Made by a program: the position numbers and the translations under genes. A DNA stretch of 23,005 nt from CAZNRY01 sp964575675 (GTDB lineage Bacteria; Eisenbacteria; RBG-16-71-46; CAIMUX01; VGJL01), in contig CAZNRY010000046.1 in assembly GCA_964575675.1 (NCBI GenBank), forward strand, positions 1 through 23,005, given 5' to 3'. How positions within the stretch are numbered: the first letter of the stretch is position 1; the number at the start of each line of letters is the position of its first letter. The notes beneath the pieces are model-generated. The model was given only the letters and a program-made list of their open reading frames with translations. It made no database searches and was not told the DNA's origin. Below are positions 6,494-13,529 of the stretch, one piece after another.

Positions 6494-8773
6494 CTACCTC
6501 AGCAACTGCAGTTTGGCCGCGAGCGCTTTCCCATCTACCCTGAGTACCCCGAAGTAGACGCCGGCGGCTACAGGGTCGCCGCCATCATCGCGCCCGTTCC
6601 ACGAGACCTCATGTCGGCCCGCAGAAAGTTCGCGATTGTCGATCATCGTTCGGAGCAAACGGCCCTCGATGTCGAGGATCGAGAACCGGACCCGTCCCGC
6701 ATCACCGAGGGTGAACGAGATCCGTGACTCGGCGGTGAAAGGGTTCGGCGAGCAGCGTCCGATCGAGGCCGGACCGGCGCCGCTCTCTTCTGCAACATCG
6801 GTCGGAGCGTCGAACGTGATCCAGATCGGGTTCGTGTAGGCGCGGTGACCGGCGCCGCCGTCGGAGGTGAGACACTCCGCCCTGAAGTAGCGCCAACCGA
6901 GGTACGCCTGGCCGCCCAGATCGAAGCTGGCCGTCCCCCCGAATCCCTGACCCAACGAGGAGGGATCGAGTTGGAAGAGCGGCGTCGTCTGCGCGGCGTC
7001 GCCCGCGTAGAGACTGATCGATGTGATCGGTCCGAACTCGGGGAGGGAACTCCACCGGATCTTCAGGGGAAGCAACGCGCCCGCCGTAGCCGTCCCATCG
7101 CCGCCGATCTGCAAATCTTCCGATTCATACCAGTCCCCGTCGTCGTCTCGGTCGAGCGCGATCTCTATGAACGGTCCGTCGGTGATCACCGTCCGGCCCG
7201 CACGCACCGCCTCGAGGATCGCGTCCACGGGCGGCAGGTTTCCGGGCGCGTATGCTCCCGGAACGTGCGCGACTGTTTGCACCTTCCCGATGGCGTTGTC
7301 CGTGGCGTATGTGTCGAGCGCGAGGTACGTCGCGTAGTTGAAATCGCCGTGGGCATCGCTTCCTCCCGCCAGGAACACCTTGCGGAGGGGAAGGCGAAGG
7401 ACATTTTCACCCGGCGCACCTGCGACAACCGATCGGTCTTCTGGGCTTCCCTCCGGCGCAAATTCGCTGCCCAGGTTCGACCGAAGAAGATCGTCCCAAA
7501 GCGTGATTCCCGCGAGCAGCTCGGCAGGGTAAGGATTGCTCGCGGCGCTCCCGGCATCGAAATCGGCCCAGGGATTCGTCTCGTTCGTCGACTTCAGCGC
7601 CTCACGGGTGTTGAAGGCCTCGAGACCCAAGAATGCTGCGTATCCGAGGGAAACAGCGATGTCTTGATCTCCCCAGACGGCCCCGTTCACGGCCGAGCCG
7701 AGGTTGTAGACGGGGTGCGCCGCGAAGGAGAAGCCGGCTGCCGCGAGCTGCCCCATGCCGTTCGGCACGTTCGGGGTCACGGGAGACTCCCCCAACGATC
7801 CGCTCAGGGGGGAGTTGACATAGTCATTGTTCACGAAGAGCGCGTGCAGCGTCTTGCCAGGGGAAGCGCCATCGACCGAAGCGAGGTTGACTTCCTCCCC
7901 GCGAACGAGGCGGAGGTCGGCTCCATCCGCCTCGGAGATGTCCGCCCCGAGCGCGCCCCATGTGTTTCCGTAGATCGTGTTGTCCCTGGTCGTCGTCTGG
8001 GATCCGGCGGGAGTCTGAAGGGTGTATTCCCAAGCAGGCGTCGCGTAGGACCACGTCCCGTCGCCCGTCTCGTCGAGGTCGCAGGAGTGATCGGTCGTGA
8101 TCAACCAGTGAAGCCCAACCGCGGCCGCGGCCCTGCGGACCGCCGGAATCGGCGCGCCCGACTCCGCCGTGTTGTTCGTGTACATCGTGTGAAAATGGAT
8201 ATCTCCGCCGTACCATTCCGCCGGCCAGGGGAAGGGCCCGCCGCCTACCCGGACCCGGAGGTAGCGCGTCTCCGTGTAGTTGAACAGATCATCCTTGTAG
8301 TAGATCGAGACCTTGAGCTGGATGGCCGCCCCGGCGCCGTACCCCAAGTTGGCCGGGGTCAGGAGCGTGCCGTTCGCAAGTGACGGATGGCCCTCCGTGA
8401 CCGTCGTGATGTAGGTCCAGAAGTTCGCCTCCGTCGCGTCATCGCCGATCCGCTCATCTCCGAAGTTGTGATCCCAGAGGATCGTGCTTCCTCCGCCGGT
8501 CACGTCCCAGCAGCGGATCCAGTGGAGCTGGCGTATGTCGTCCGTGTCGCAGTCCTTCAGGATGATCGTGATCGGAATCGTCGTCGAGGCGTCGATCACG
8601 CGCCACGGGGCATCCATGATGAAGTCCTTCGCATAGGAGTTGTCGTAGGCGGGCGATTCAGGAACGGGATCGGGGGCTCCGGCGACTGCGGGGAGCGTCG
8701 ACAGCACGACGGCCGCCGTCAAGGCGATTGCGACGCTCTGCGACCATCCCCCGGAGACATCCCATCCACGCAT
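6494..8773 (-). CDS. Secreted PHP-domain metallohydrolase with FlgD/T9SS-like C-terminal domain
   Basis: This 759-residue protein has a signal peptide (about 1-32, ending near AVAGAP), a β-rich N-terminal region, a PHP-type metal-dependent phosphoesterase domain of the CehA/McbA-like kind and a C-terminal sorting domain. The PHP metal ligands are visible in order: H193 and H195 in GDIHFH, D228-H229 in TTDHS, E293/E294 in GEEVN, H353 in AAHPVYN, and D473/H475 in GGSDAHG. The last ~85 residues (SPNPFTAESRISF, then WNGRDDGGDPVAAGVYF) match the FlgD-like/type A sorting fold used by many FCB exported proteins. A TTG further upstream at 8809 also keeps the frame open, but the ATG at 8773 follows AAGGAGGAG and begins the signal peptide. 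The substrate is unknown; a phosphoester is typical for the fold. It lies downstream of the cysteine-repeat gene on the same strand. Confidence 0.85.
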   Translation of the reverse strand: MRGWDVSGGWSQSVAIALTAAVVLSTLPAVAGAPDPVPESPAYDNSYAKDFIMDAPWRVIDASTTIPITIILKDCDTDDIRQLHWIRCWDVTGGGSTILWDHNFGDERIGDDATEANFWTYITTVTEGHPSLANGTLLTPANLGYGAGAAIQLKVSIYYKDDLFNYTETRYLRVRVGGGPFPWPAEWYGGDIHFHTMYTNNTAESGAPIPAVRRAAAAVGLHWLITTDHSCDLDETGDGTWSYATPAWEYTLQTPAGSQTTTRDNTIYGNTWGALGADISEADGADLRLVRGEEVNLASVDGASPGKTLHALFVNNDYVNSPLSGSLGESPVTPNVPNGMGQLAAAGFSFAAHPVYNLGSAVNGAVWGDQDIAVSLGYAAFLGLEAFNTREALKSTNETNPWADFDAGSAASNPYPAELLAGITLWDDLLRSNLGSEFAPEGSPEDRSVVAGAPGENVLRLPLRKVFLAGGSDAHGDFNYATYLALDTYATDNAIGKVQTVAHVPGAYAPGNLPPVDAILEAVRAGRTVITDGPFIEIALDRDDDGDWYESEDLQIGGDGTATAGALLPLKIRWSSLPEFGPITSISLYAGDAAQTTPLFQLDPSSLGQGFGGTASFDLGGQAYLGWRYFRAECLTSDGGAGHRAYTNPIWITFDAPTDVAEESGAGPASIGRCSPNPFTAESRISFTLGDAGRVRFSILDIEGRLLRTMIDNRELSAGRHEVSWNGRDDGGDPVAAGVYFGVLRVDGKALAAKLQLLR

Positions 8774-8797
8774 CGGCTCCTCCTTCGAAGTGAGAGG

Positions 8798-8875
8798 GAA
8801 CTCTATCAACCCCGCACAACTCCGGTCAAGCGGACCACGCGGCTATCGGATCAGGAGGAACTACCGATAGAGTTC
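8798..8875. repeat. 10-bp inverted repeat upstream of the PHP gene
   Basis: GAACTCTATC at 8798-8807 pairs exactly with GATAGAGTTC at 8866-8875, with 58 bases between. Pairing can extend by GGGA/TCCC with a two-base bulge. It sits just upstream of the PHP gene ribosome binding site, so it could fold in the leader RNA or be a binding site. It may also be chance. Confidence 0.3.
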
Positions 8876-8993
8876 TTCCCCCCGATCCCGTTCGGATGCG
8901 GCGGCCGTGAAGATCGCGCATCTCCATGCTCAGGATCCCTGCCTGCCGTAGCAGGATGGAGACCGCCGATCAACTTCACGCTCGCGGATCGAC

Positions 8994-11549
8994 TCACCGG
9001 AAGCTTGCCTTGATCTTTCCCCACGTCGTCCGCTCCGTCGGAACCGGAGGCGGACAGTAGTTCGGCTCGCAGGACCATTCGGGATGCCAGACCCCCGGCG
9101 GGGCGCAATCTGTTACGACCACATAAGTGCAGTTCCCGTTGCTATCGCAGCAAGCGCCCAACTCGGGACACTGATCGTTCGGAAGACACTGAACTCCCTC
9201 GCCCACGAAGTGGAGCGGCGGTTGACAGAGATCGGGATGCGTGAACGTGCAGGCCCCGGACGACAGATTGCAGCAAGCACCCGGCTGCTCGCAAGGTGAA
9301 GTCGGCGTGCACGAGGTTCCGTAACCCAGCCATCCCACATGATCGACAGCCGCGAGGCACGCGGCCTGCGTCAGGAACTCGCACTCTCCATGGACGAAGC
9401 AGCACGCTCCCAGCGGCAGAGGGCAGTTGTTGGGCACGCAGAGCGTCCCCTCGCCGAGCCAGACCCACGGCGCGGGGCAGCCTCCCCACGTCGTCATCGC
9501 GCAGGTCGCCGTCACCGGATCGCAGCAGGCTCCCCCGGGCGCCGGCGCGATCGGGCACGGGTTCTGCCCCTCCGCATACCACCTCACACAGCCGAACAGG
9601 TTGATGTCGTCCTGCAAGGGCGGGAAGCTGCCGTCGAAAAAGGCCGCATACCCGCCGGTCGGGTTGACGGCGCTGCAGAGGAAGGGGCCCGGCGCGCCGC
9701 TCGAGTCATCGACCCTGAAGTAGTAGAACCGAAACAGAACGTTGCCAATGATCGGCGATCCGAATACGACCGTGTTGCCTGTGGAATTGGAGGGCCACCC
9801 GGCGTCGGGAAGCTGGATAGTCCCCGTCGGTCCGCATGGACCGTATCCCACGGTCGCATCCAGACTTGCCTCATCGTAGTCGATGCCGAAATAGACAGAG
9901 GCGACCTCCGGATTCATGGACGGCAGAAACGCCGCCAAGAACCAGATGACCGCGCCCGTGCTCCGGTCCGTTCGCGTGATCGCCTCCGTGCACGTCGCCG
10001 GCTGGCCCAACGGCGTCGAGCAGATGGTGGTCGAGAGATAGTCGTACGCGTCATTCGTATGGACGATGATCGCTCCGTTCGCGTTCGGTCCGTAGGGACT
10101 CGGGCATGGGTTCGGGGAACAGCTCGTCCACTCGGAGTGCCAAACTAAGGGCGGCTGGCACTGCGAGGACACCACATAGGCGCATTCGCCCGTGATCGGA
10201 TGGCAGCAGGCTCCTTGCGGCATCGGACACGGATTCGGGGAGCAGCTCGTCCACTCGGCGTGCCAAACACTCGGCGGCAGGCAGTTCGACTGCGACCTGA
10301 TCACGCAGCTCCCGCTCGGCGCGCAGCATGCGCCCATCGGTTGCGGGCAGAAGTTCGGCGTGCAGCTCGTCAGCTCGGAATGCCAGGTGCTCGGCGGTAT
10401 GCAGTTCGCCTGGGTCGTGATCGTGCAGCTCCCGTTCGTGGCGCAGCACGCGCCCAGGGGAAACGGGCAGGGGTTCGGCAAGCAACTCGTCCATTCCGGG
10501 TGCCAGACACGAGGAGCGTGGCAGTTCGCCTGCGTCGTGATCGTGCATGCCCCCGTCGGCGCGCAGCAGGCCGCCACCTCCGGTGGGGGGCAAGGATTTG
10601 GTGTGCAAGTTGCCCATTCCGGATGCCAGATGCGTGGAGATTGGCAGCTTGCCTGCGTCGTGATCGTGCACGCCCCCGTCGGCGCGCAGCATGCCGCGGT
10701 GGGCTGAGGGCAAGGGTTGGGCGAGCAGACCGTCCACTCGGGATGCCACACGCCGGGTGCGAGGCAGTCCGCCTCGAGCACCGTTGTGCAGGCGCCATCC
10801 GCCATGCAGCATACAGCCATCGGCAGCGGGCAAGGGTTCGGCGAGCATGTCGTCCATTCGGGATGCCAGATGCTCGGCGCTTGGCATCCCGATTGCGTGC
10901 TCACGATGCAGTCGCCCGTGACGGGGCTGCAGCAGACCGCGGTCGGCAGGGTCTGCGGACAGGCGTTGTAACCGGGTTGATACCAGTTCACGCAGCCGAA
11001 CTGGGTAATGCTGTCTTCGAGCGGCGGGAAGGAGTTGTCGAAAAACGACCCGTACCCTCCCGTCGGGTTGATCGCGCTGCAGAAGTAGGGCCCTGCGGAG
11101 CCAAGGAAGTCATCCACCTTGAAGTAGTAGAAGCGGAATAGCGTCTCCCCCACGATGGGGGTTCCGAACCCGATCGAGCAGCCCGCCTCGTTGGCGGGCC
11201 AGCCGGGGTCTCGGATCTCAAGTGTCCCGGCAGGCCCGCATGGGCCAAAGGCACTCGCATCCAGGTTCGCCACGTCGAAGTTGACCCCAAAGTAGATCAT
11301 CGATACCGCCGGAATCGCGCCTGGGGGAAACGCCGCCAAAAACCACACGACCGAGATGCTCAGGTCGGTCCGTGTGATCGCCTCCTCACAGGAGGATGGC
11401 TGGCCCAACGGCGTCGAGCAGATGGTGGTCGAGAGATAGTCGTACGCGTCGTTCGTGTGAACGATGATCGCACCGTCGGAGTTCGGACCGGCGAGTGCGG
11501 GGGCGCAGACAAGGAACAAGAAAACGAGGGCGAAGAGCACTCGCTTCAT
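8994..11549 (-). CDS. Secreted cysteine-rich repeat protein with two duplicated modules
   Basis: This 851-residue exported protein has no family I can name. It starts at an ATG with GGAGG upstream, and residues 1-20 form a signal peptide ending ALA-GPNS. Its architecture is: module A (about 21-202); seven tandem ~40-residue repeats (about 203-484); a second copy of module A (about 487-669) beginning with nearly the same GPN(S/A)(D/N)GAIIVHTNDAYD; four more repeats (about 672-833); and a basic tail ending WGKIKASFR. Each repeat follows GACC-x(4-6)-C-x(6-8)-C ... WHPEW-TSC-x-PNPCP, with six cysteines, which suggests disulfide-bonded knots in an extracellular location. Related GACC six-cysteine repeats occur, from memory, in secreted proteins of Planctomycetes and FCB metagenome genomes. 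The role may be structural or adhesive; that is inference. No catalytic motif is seen. The neighbour downstream is another secreted protein. Confidence 0.85.
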   Translation of the reverse strand: MKRVLFALVFLFLVCAPALAGPNSDGAIIVHTNDAYDYLSTTICSTPLGQPSSCEEAITRTDLSISVVWFLAAFPPGAIPAVSMIYFGVNFDVANLDASAFGPCGPAGTLEIRDPGWPANEAGCSIGFGTPIVGETLFRFYYFKVDDFLGSAGPYFCSAINPTGGYGSFFDNSFPPLEDSITQFGCVNWYQPGYNACPQTLPTAVCCSPVTGDCIVSTQSGCQAPSIWHPEWTTCSPNPCPLPMAVCCMADGACTTVLEADCLAPGVWHPEWTVCSPNPCPQPTAACCAPTGACTITTQASCQSPRIWHPEWATCTPNPCPPPEVAACCAPTGACTITTQANCHAPRVWHPEWTSCLPNPCPFPLGACCATNGSCTITTQANCIPPSTWHSELTSCTPNFCPQPMGACCAPSGSCVIRSQSNCLPPSVWHAEWTSCSPNPCPMPQGACCHPITGECAYVVSSQCQPPLVWHSEWTSCSPNPCPSPYGPNANGAIIVHTNDAYDYLSTTICSTPLGQPATCTEAITRTDRSTGAVIWFLAAFLPSMNPEVASVYFGIDYDEASLDATVGYGPCGPTGTIQLPDAGWPSNSTGNTVVFGSPIIGNVLFRFYYFRVDDSSGAPGPFLCSAVNPTGGYAAFFDGSFPPLQDDINLFGCVRWYAEGQNPCPIAPAPGGACCDPVTATCAMTTWGGCPAPWVWLGEGTLCVPNNCPLPLGACCFVHGECEFLTQAACLAAVDHVGWLGYGTSCTPTSPCEQPGACCNLSSGACTFTHPDLCQPPLHFVGEGVQCLPNDQCPELGACCDSNGNCTYVVVTDCAPPGVWHPEWSCEPNYCPPPVPTERTTWGKIKASFR
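9051..9536 (-). repeat. Second block of four cysteine repeats (coding)
   Basis: Residues about 672-833 of the cysteine-repeat protein hold four repeats starting at GGACC, LGACC, PGACC and LGACC. They are more diverged than the first block. The WHPEW motif survives clearly only in the last copy, and the others read GWLGYG or FVGEG at that place. Confidence 0.8.
9543..10091 (-). repeat. Second copy of the ~180-residue module (coding)
   Basis: Residues about 487-669 repeat the N-terminal module at an offset of exactly 466 codons. Shared stretches include AYDYLSTTICSTPLGQP, GPCGP(A/T)GT, LFRFYYF(K/R)VDD and NPTGGY. In the DNA, 10000-10052 is identical to 11398-11450 over 53 bases. Confidence 0.85.
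10098..10943 (-). repeat. First block of seven ~120-bp cysteine repeats (coding)
   Basis: Residues about 203-484 contain seven tandem units with xxxCC starts near residues 203, 244, 284, 325, 365, 405 and 445, so the period is 40-41 codons. The consensus is GACCAPTGACTITTQANC followed by PPxxWHPEWTSCxPNPCP. Neighbouring units are also similar at the DNA level, which suggests expansion by unequal crossing over or slippage. Confidence 0.85.
10944..11489 (-). repeat. First copy of the ~180-residue module (coding)
   Basis: Residues 21-202, immediately after the signal peptide, form a globular β-rich module (WFLAAFPPG, MIYFGVNFD, LFRFYYFKVDD) with several cysteines. It is repeated at 9543-10091. 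I do not recognise the fold. Confidence 0.8.
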
Positions 11550-11795
11550 GATGGACCTCCCGCGTAGGGATGGACGGCCGAGGCCTCAAAGCCGCGCAGC
11601 GGGCCAAGTCACGCACCCATGATCCGATCGCCGCCGCAGTTGAGGCATTAGGAGGGTAGATCATCCTCGCCCAACTGTCAACCGATTGTGCGACAACCGG
11701 CTACGCGATTCGGTCTCGCGCGGAGCCCGCTGATCGATCGCGGCCTTCGTGGAAGGGGGACGGTTCCGGGAGACCCAGCCTTGCACTATGATCGA

Positions 11796-11809
11796 AGCCT
11801 CCGGAGGCT
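11796..11809. promoter_or_regulatory. Palindrome overlapping the msrB ribosome binding site
   Basis: AGCCTCCGGAGGCT is a perfect 14-base palindrome. It contains the GGAGG Shine-Dalgarno (11803-11807) located 9 bases before the msrB ATG. As RNA it could fold as a 5-bp stem with a CCGG loop and partly hide the ribosome binding site. Function is speculative. Confidence 0.35.
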
Positions 11810-11816
11810 ATTGACC

Positions 11817-12221
11817 ATGGATGAGAAACTCCAGAAAACCGATGCCGAATGGCGCGAGCAGCTCACGGCCGAGGAGTACCGCATCGCCCGTCAGAAGGGG
11901 ACCGAGCGCGCCTTCACGGGCAAGTATTGGGACGAAAAGACGAAGGGCATCTACGTCTGCGTCTGCTGCGGCCAGGCGCTCTACGATTCCGGGACCAAGT
12001 TCGATTCGGGGACCGGGTGGCCGAGCTTCTGGGCGCCGGTCGCCGGCGAGGCCGTCGAATCGCTCAGCGACCGATCCTTCGGCATGGAGCGAGTCGAGGT
12101 GCGCTGCAACCGCTGCGGCGCGCATTTGGGGCACCTCTTCGACGACGGACCCAAACCCACGGGAATGCGGCATTGCGTGAACTCAGCGTCCCTGAAGTTG
12201 ATGAAGCACGATGAGCAGTAG
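11817..12221 (+). CDS. msrB: Peptide methionine-(R)-S-oxide reductase MsrB
   Basis: This 134-residue cytoplasmic protein reduces methionine-R-sulfoxide in oxidised proteins. The zinc site is complete (C48-x2-C51 in CVCCG and C97-x2-C100 in CNRCG). The substrate motif GTGWPSFW and the catalytic cysteine C120 in RHCVNSASL are present (the family usually has RYCINS). The frame stays open upstream to 11688, but the family start is MDEKLQKTD at 11817, with GGAGG nine bases ahead. No signal peptide is seen with this start. The last 11 bases overlap the ATG of the PLD-like gene, so the two are translationally coupled. Length is normal for a stand-alone MsrB. Confidence 0.93.
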   Translation: MDEKLQKTDAEWREQLTAEEYRIARQKGTERAFTGKYWDEKTKGIYVCVCCGQALYDSGTKFDSGTGWPSFWAPVAGEAVESLSDRSFGMERVEVRCNRCGAHLGHLFDDGPKPTGMRHCVNSASLKLMKHDEQ

Positions 12222-13494
12222 GAATCCTTGCCATCCCGCCGCGACCCTCAGGCTGCTTTGGGCGTTCCTCCTCGCGCTCCTCACGGTGGACGCCGCGGGC
12301 CAGGCAATCCCGGCCGGCGGCCCCGCAGCCTCGATCATTCCCCCGGCCCTCCAGCTCGTCGAATCGGTTCCGATCGAGACGCCGCTTGACCATCCCGACA
12401 TTCCCGACGCCTACCAGGTATGGCCGGAGATGTTCGCGGCCGCCGCCAAGAACATCGACCTCGCGGAGTTCTATGCGAGCGACGAGCCGGGGAACACCGC
12501 AAGCCGCCTCGAAACCGCGGTCCGGGCCCTGGAAGCCGCCGCCGATCGCGGCGTCCGCATTCGCTTTCTCGCCGATGAGAAATTCTATGGCACCTACCCC
12601 GAGACCCTGGATCGTCTCGCCGCCCGGAAGAACATTGAACTGCGCCGCTTCAACGTTGCCAAACTGATGGGTGGCGTTCTGCACGCGAAGTACCTGATCG
12701 TCGACGGACGCGACGGGTACTTGGGCAGCCAGAACTTCGATTGGCGTTCTTTGACCCACATCCAGGAACTCGGCGTGAGGATCCGGAATGCCGATCTCGT
12801 TCGCGGACTCGCGGATGTCTTCGAGATGGATTGGGCGCTCGCCGGGGGCGATGCTTCCCGGCGGACTCCGACGGCCACCGTGCCCGGGGGCGCCTTCCCC
12901 GTGCGCGAGATCTCCGGCCGCGACACGACCGAGGCGACATTCGTCGCAAGCCCGCGCGGCTGGCTTCCAGACTCCTCGCTATGGGACTTGCCCCGCATCG
13001 TGGGGATCATCGACGGCGCGCGCAAGACGGTTCGCGTGCAGCTTTTGACCTACAAGGCGACCGAACGCGATGGAGCGATCTTCGCAGATCTCGAATCCGC
13101 GCTCCTTCGCGCCGCGGCCCGCGGCGTGGACGTTCGGCTCCTGCTCTCGGACTGGTGCATGCGCGCCGGGACGATCGACGGGCTGAAGAAGCTCGAACCG
13201 ATTGCGAACATCGAGGTGAAGCTTGTCACGATACCGCCGTGGTCGGGCGGGTTCGTTCCCTACGCCCGAGTCATTCACGCGAAGTACCTGGTCGCCGACG
13301 GGCGCGATGCGTGGATCGGGACGAGCAACTGGGAGAAGGGTTACTTCTACGACAGCCGGAACGTCGGCCTCGTGATTCGCGGCGGATCGATTCCGCCAGC
13401 GCTCGATCGGTTTTTCCTCGACGGTTGGAACGGCCCTTACGCCGCGGAGGTCGATCCCGGGAAGGTCTATACTCCCCCACGGATCGGCGAGTAG
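12211..13494 (+). CDS. Secreted PLD3/4-like phosphodiesterase
   Basis: This 427-residue protein has an N-terminal signal or anchor helix (about 12-29) and two HKD half-sites of the phospholipase D superfamily: H158-K160-D165 in HAKYLIVD and H356-K358-D363 in HAKYLVAD. The sequence after each HKD (GSQNFDWRSLTHIQELGV, and IGTSNWEKGYF followed later by FFLDGWNGPY) strongly recalls animal PLD3/PLD4 and poxvirus K4-like proteins, which include nucleic acid exonucleases. The activity is therefore more likely nuclease or phosphodiesterase than classical lipase; this is inference. Export points to action in the periplasm or outside. It overlaps msrB by 11 bases and lies 35 bases before the CDF transporter, so it is the middle gene of a likely three-gene operon. 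Confidence 0.87.
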   Translation: MSSRNPCHPAATLRLLWAFLLALLTVDAAGQAIPAGGPAASIIPPALQLVESVPIETPLDHPDIPDAYQVWPEMFAAAAKNIDLAEFYASDEPGNTASRLETAVRALEAAADRGVRIRFLADEKFYGTYPETLDRLAARKNIELRRFNVAKLMGGVLHAKYLIVDGRDGYLGSQNFDWRSLTHIQELGVRIRNADLVRGLADVFEMDWALAGGDASRRTPTATVPGGAFPVREISGRDTTEATFVASPRGWLPDSSLWDLPRIVGIIDGARKTVRVQLLTYKATERDGAIFADLESALLRAAARGVDVRLLLSDWCMRAGTIDGLKKLEPIANIEVKLVTIPPWSGGFVPYARVIHAKYLVADGRDAWIGTSNWEKGYFYDSRNVGLVIRGGSIPPALDRFFLDGWNGPYAAEVDPGKVYTPPRIGE

Positions 13495-13529
13495 AGACCC
13501 CTCTCGCCGGAATGGGGGCACATTAGGCC

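Noticed and set aside
6845..8383. Long open frame on the plus strand opposite the PHP gene
   Set aside because: Arg/Val-rich, low-complexity translation with no motif; it is the antisense shadow expected in high-G+C coding DNA.
10098..10943. Regular ~120-bp repeats considered as CRISPR or minisatellite DNA
   Set aside because: The units are in-frame protein repeats with conserved cysteines and no short identical repeat/unique spacer pattern.
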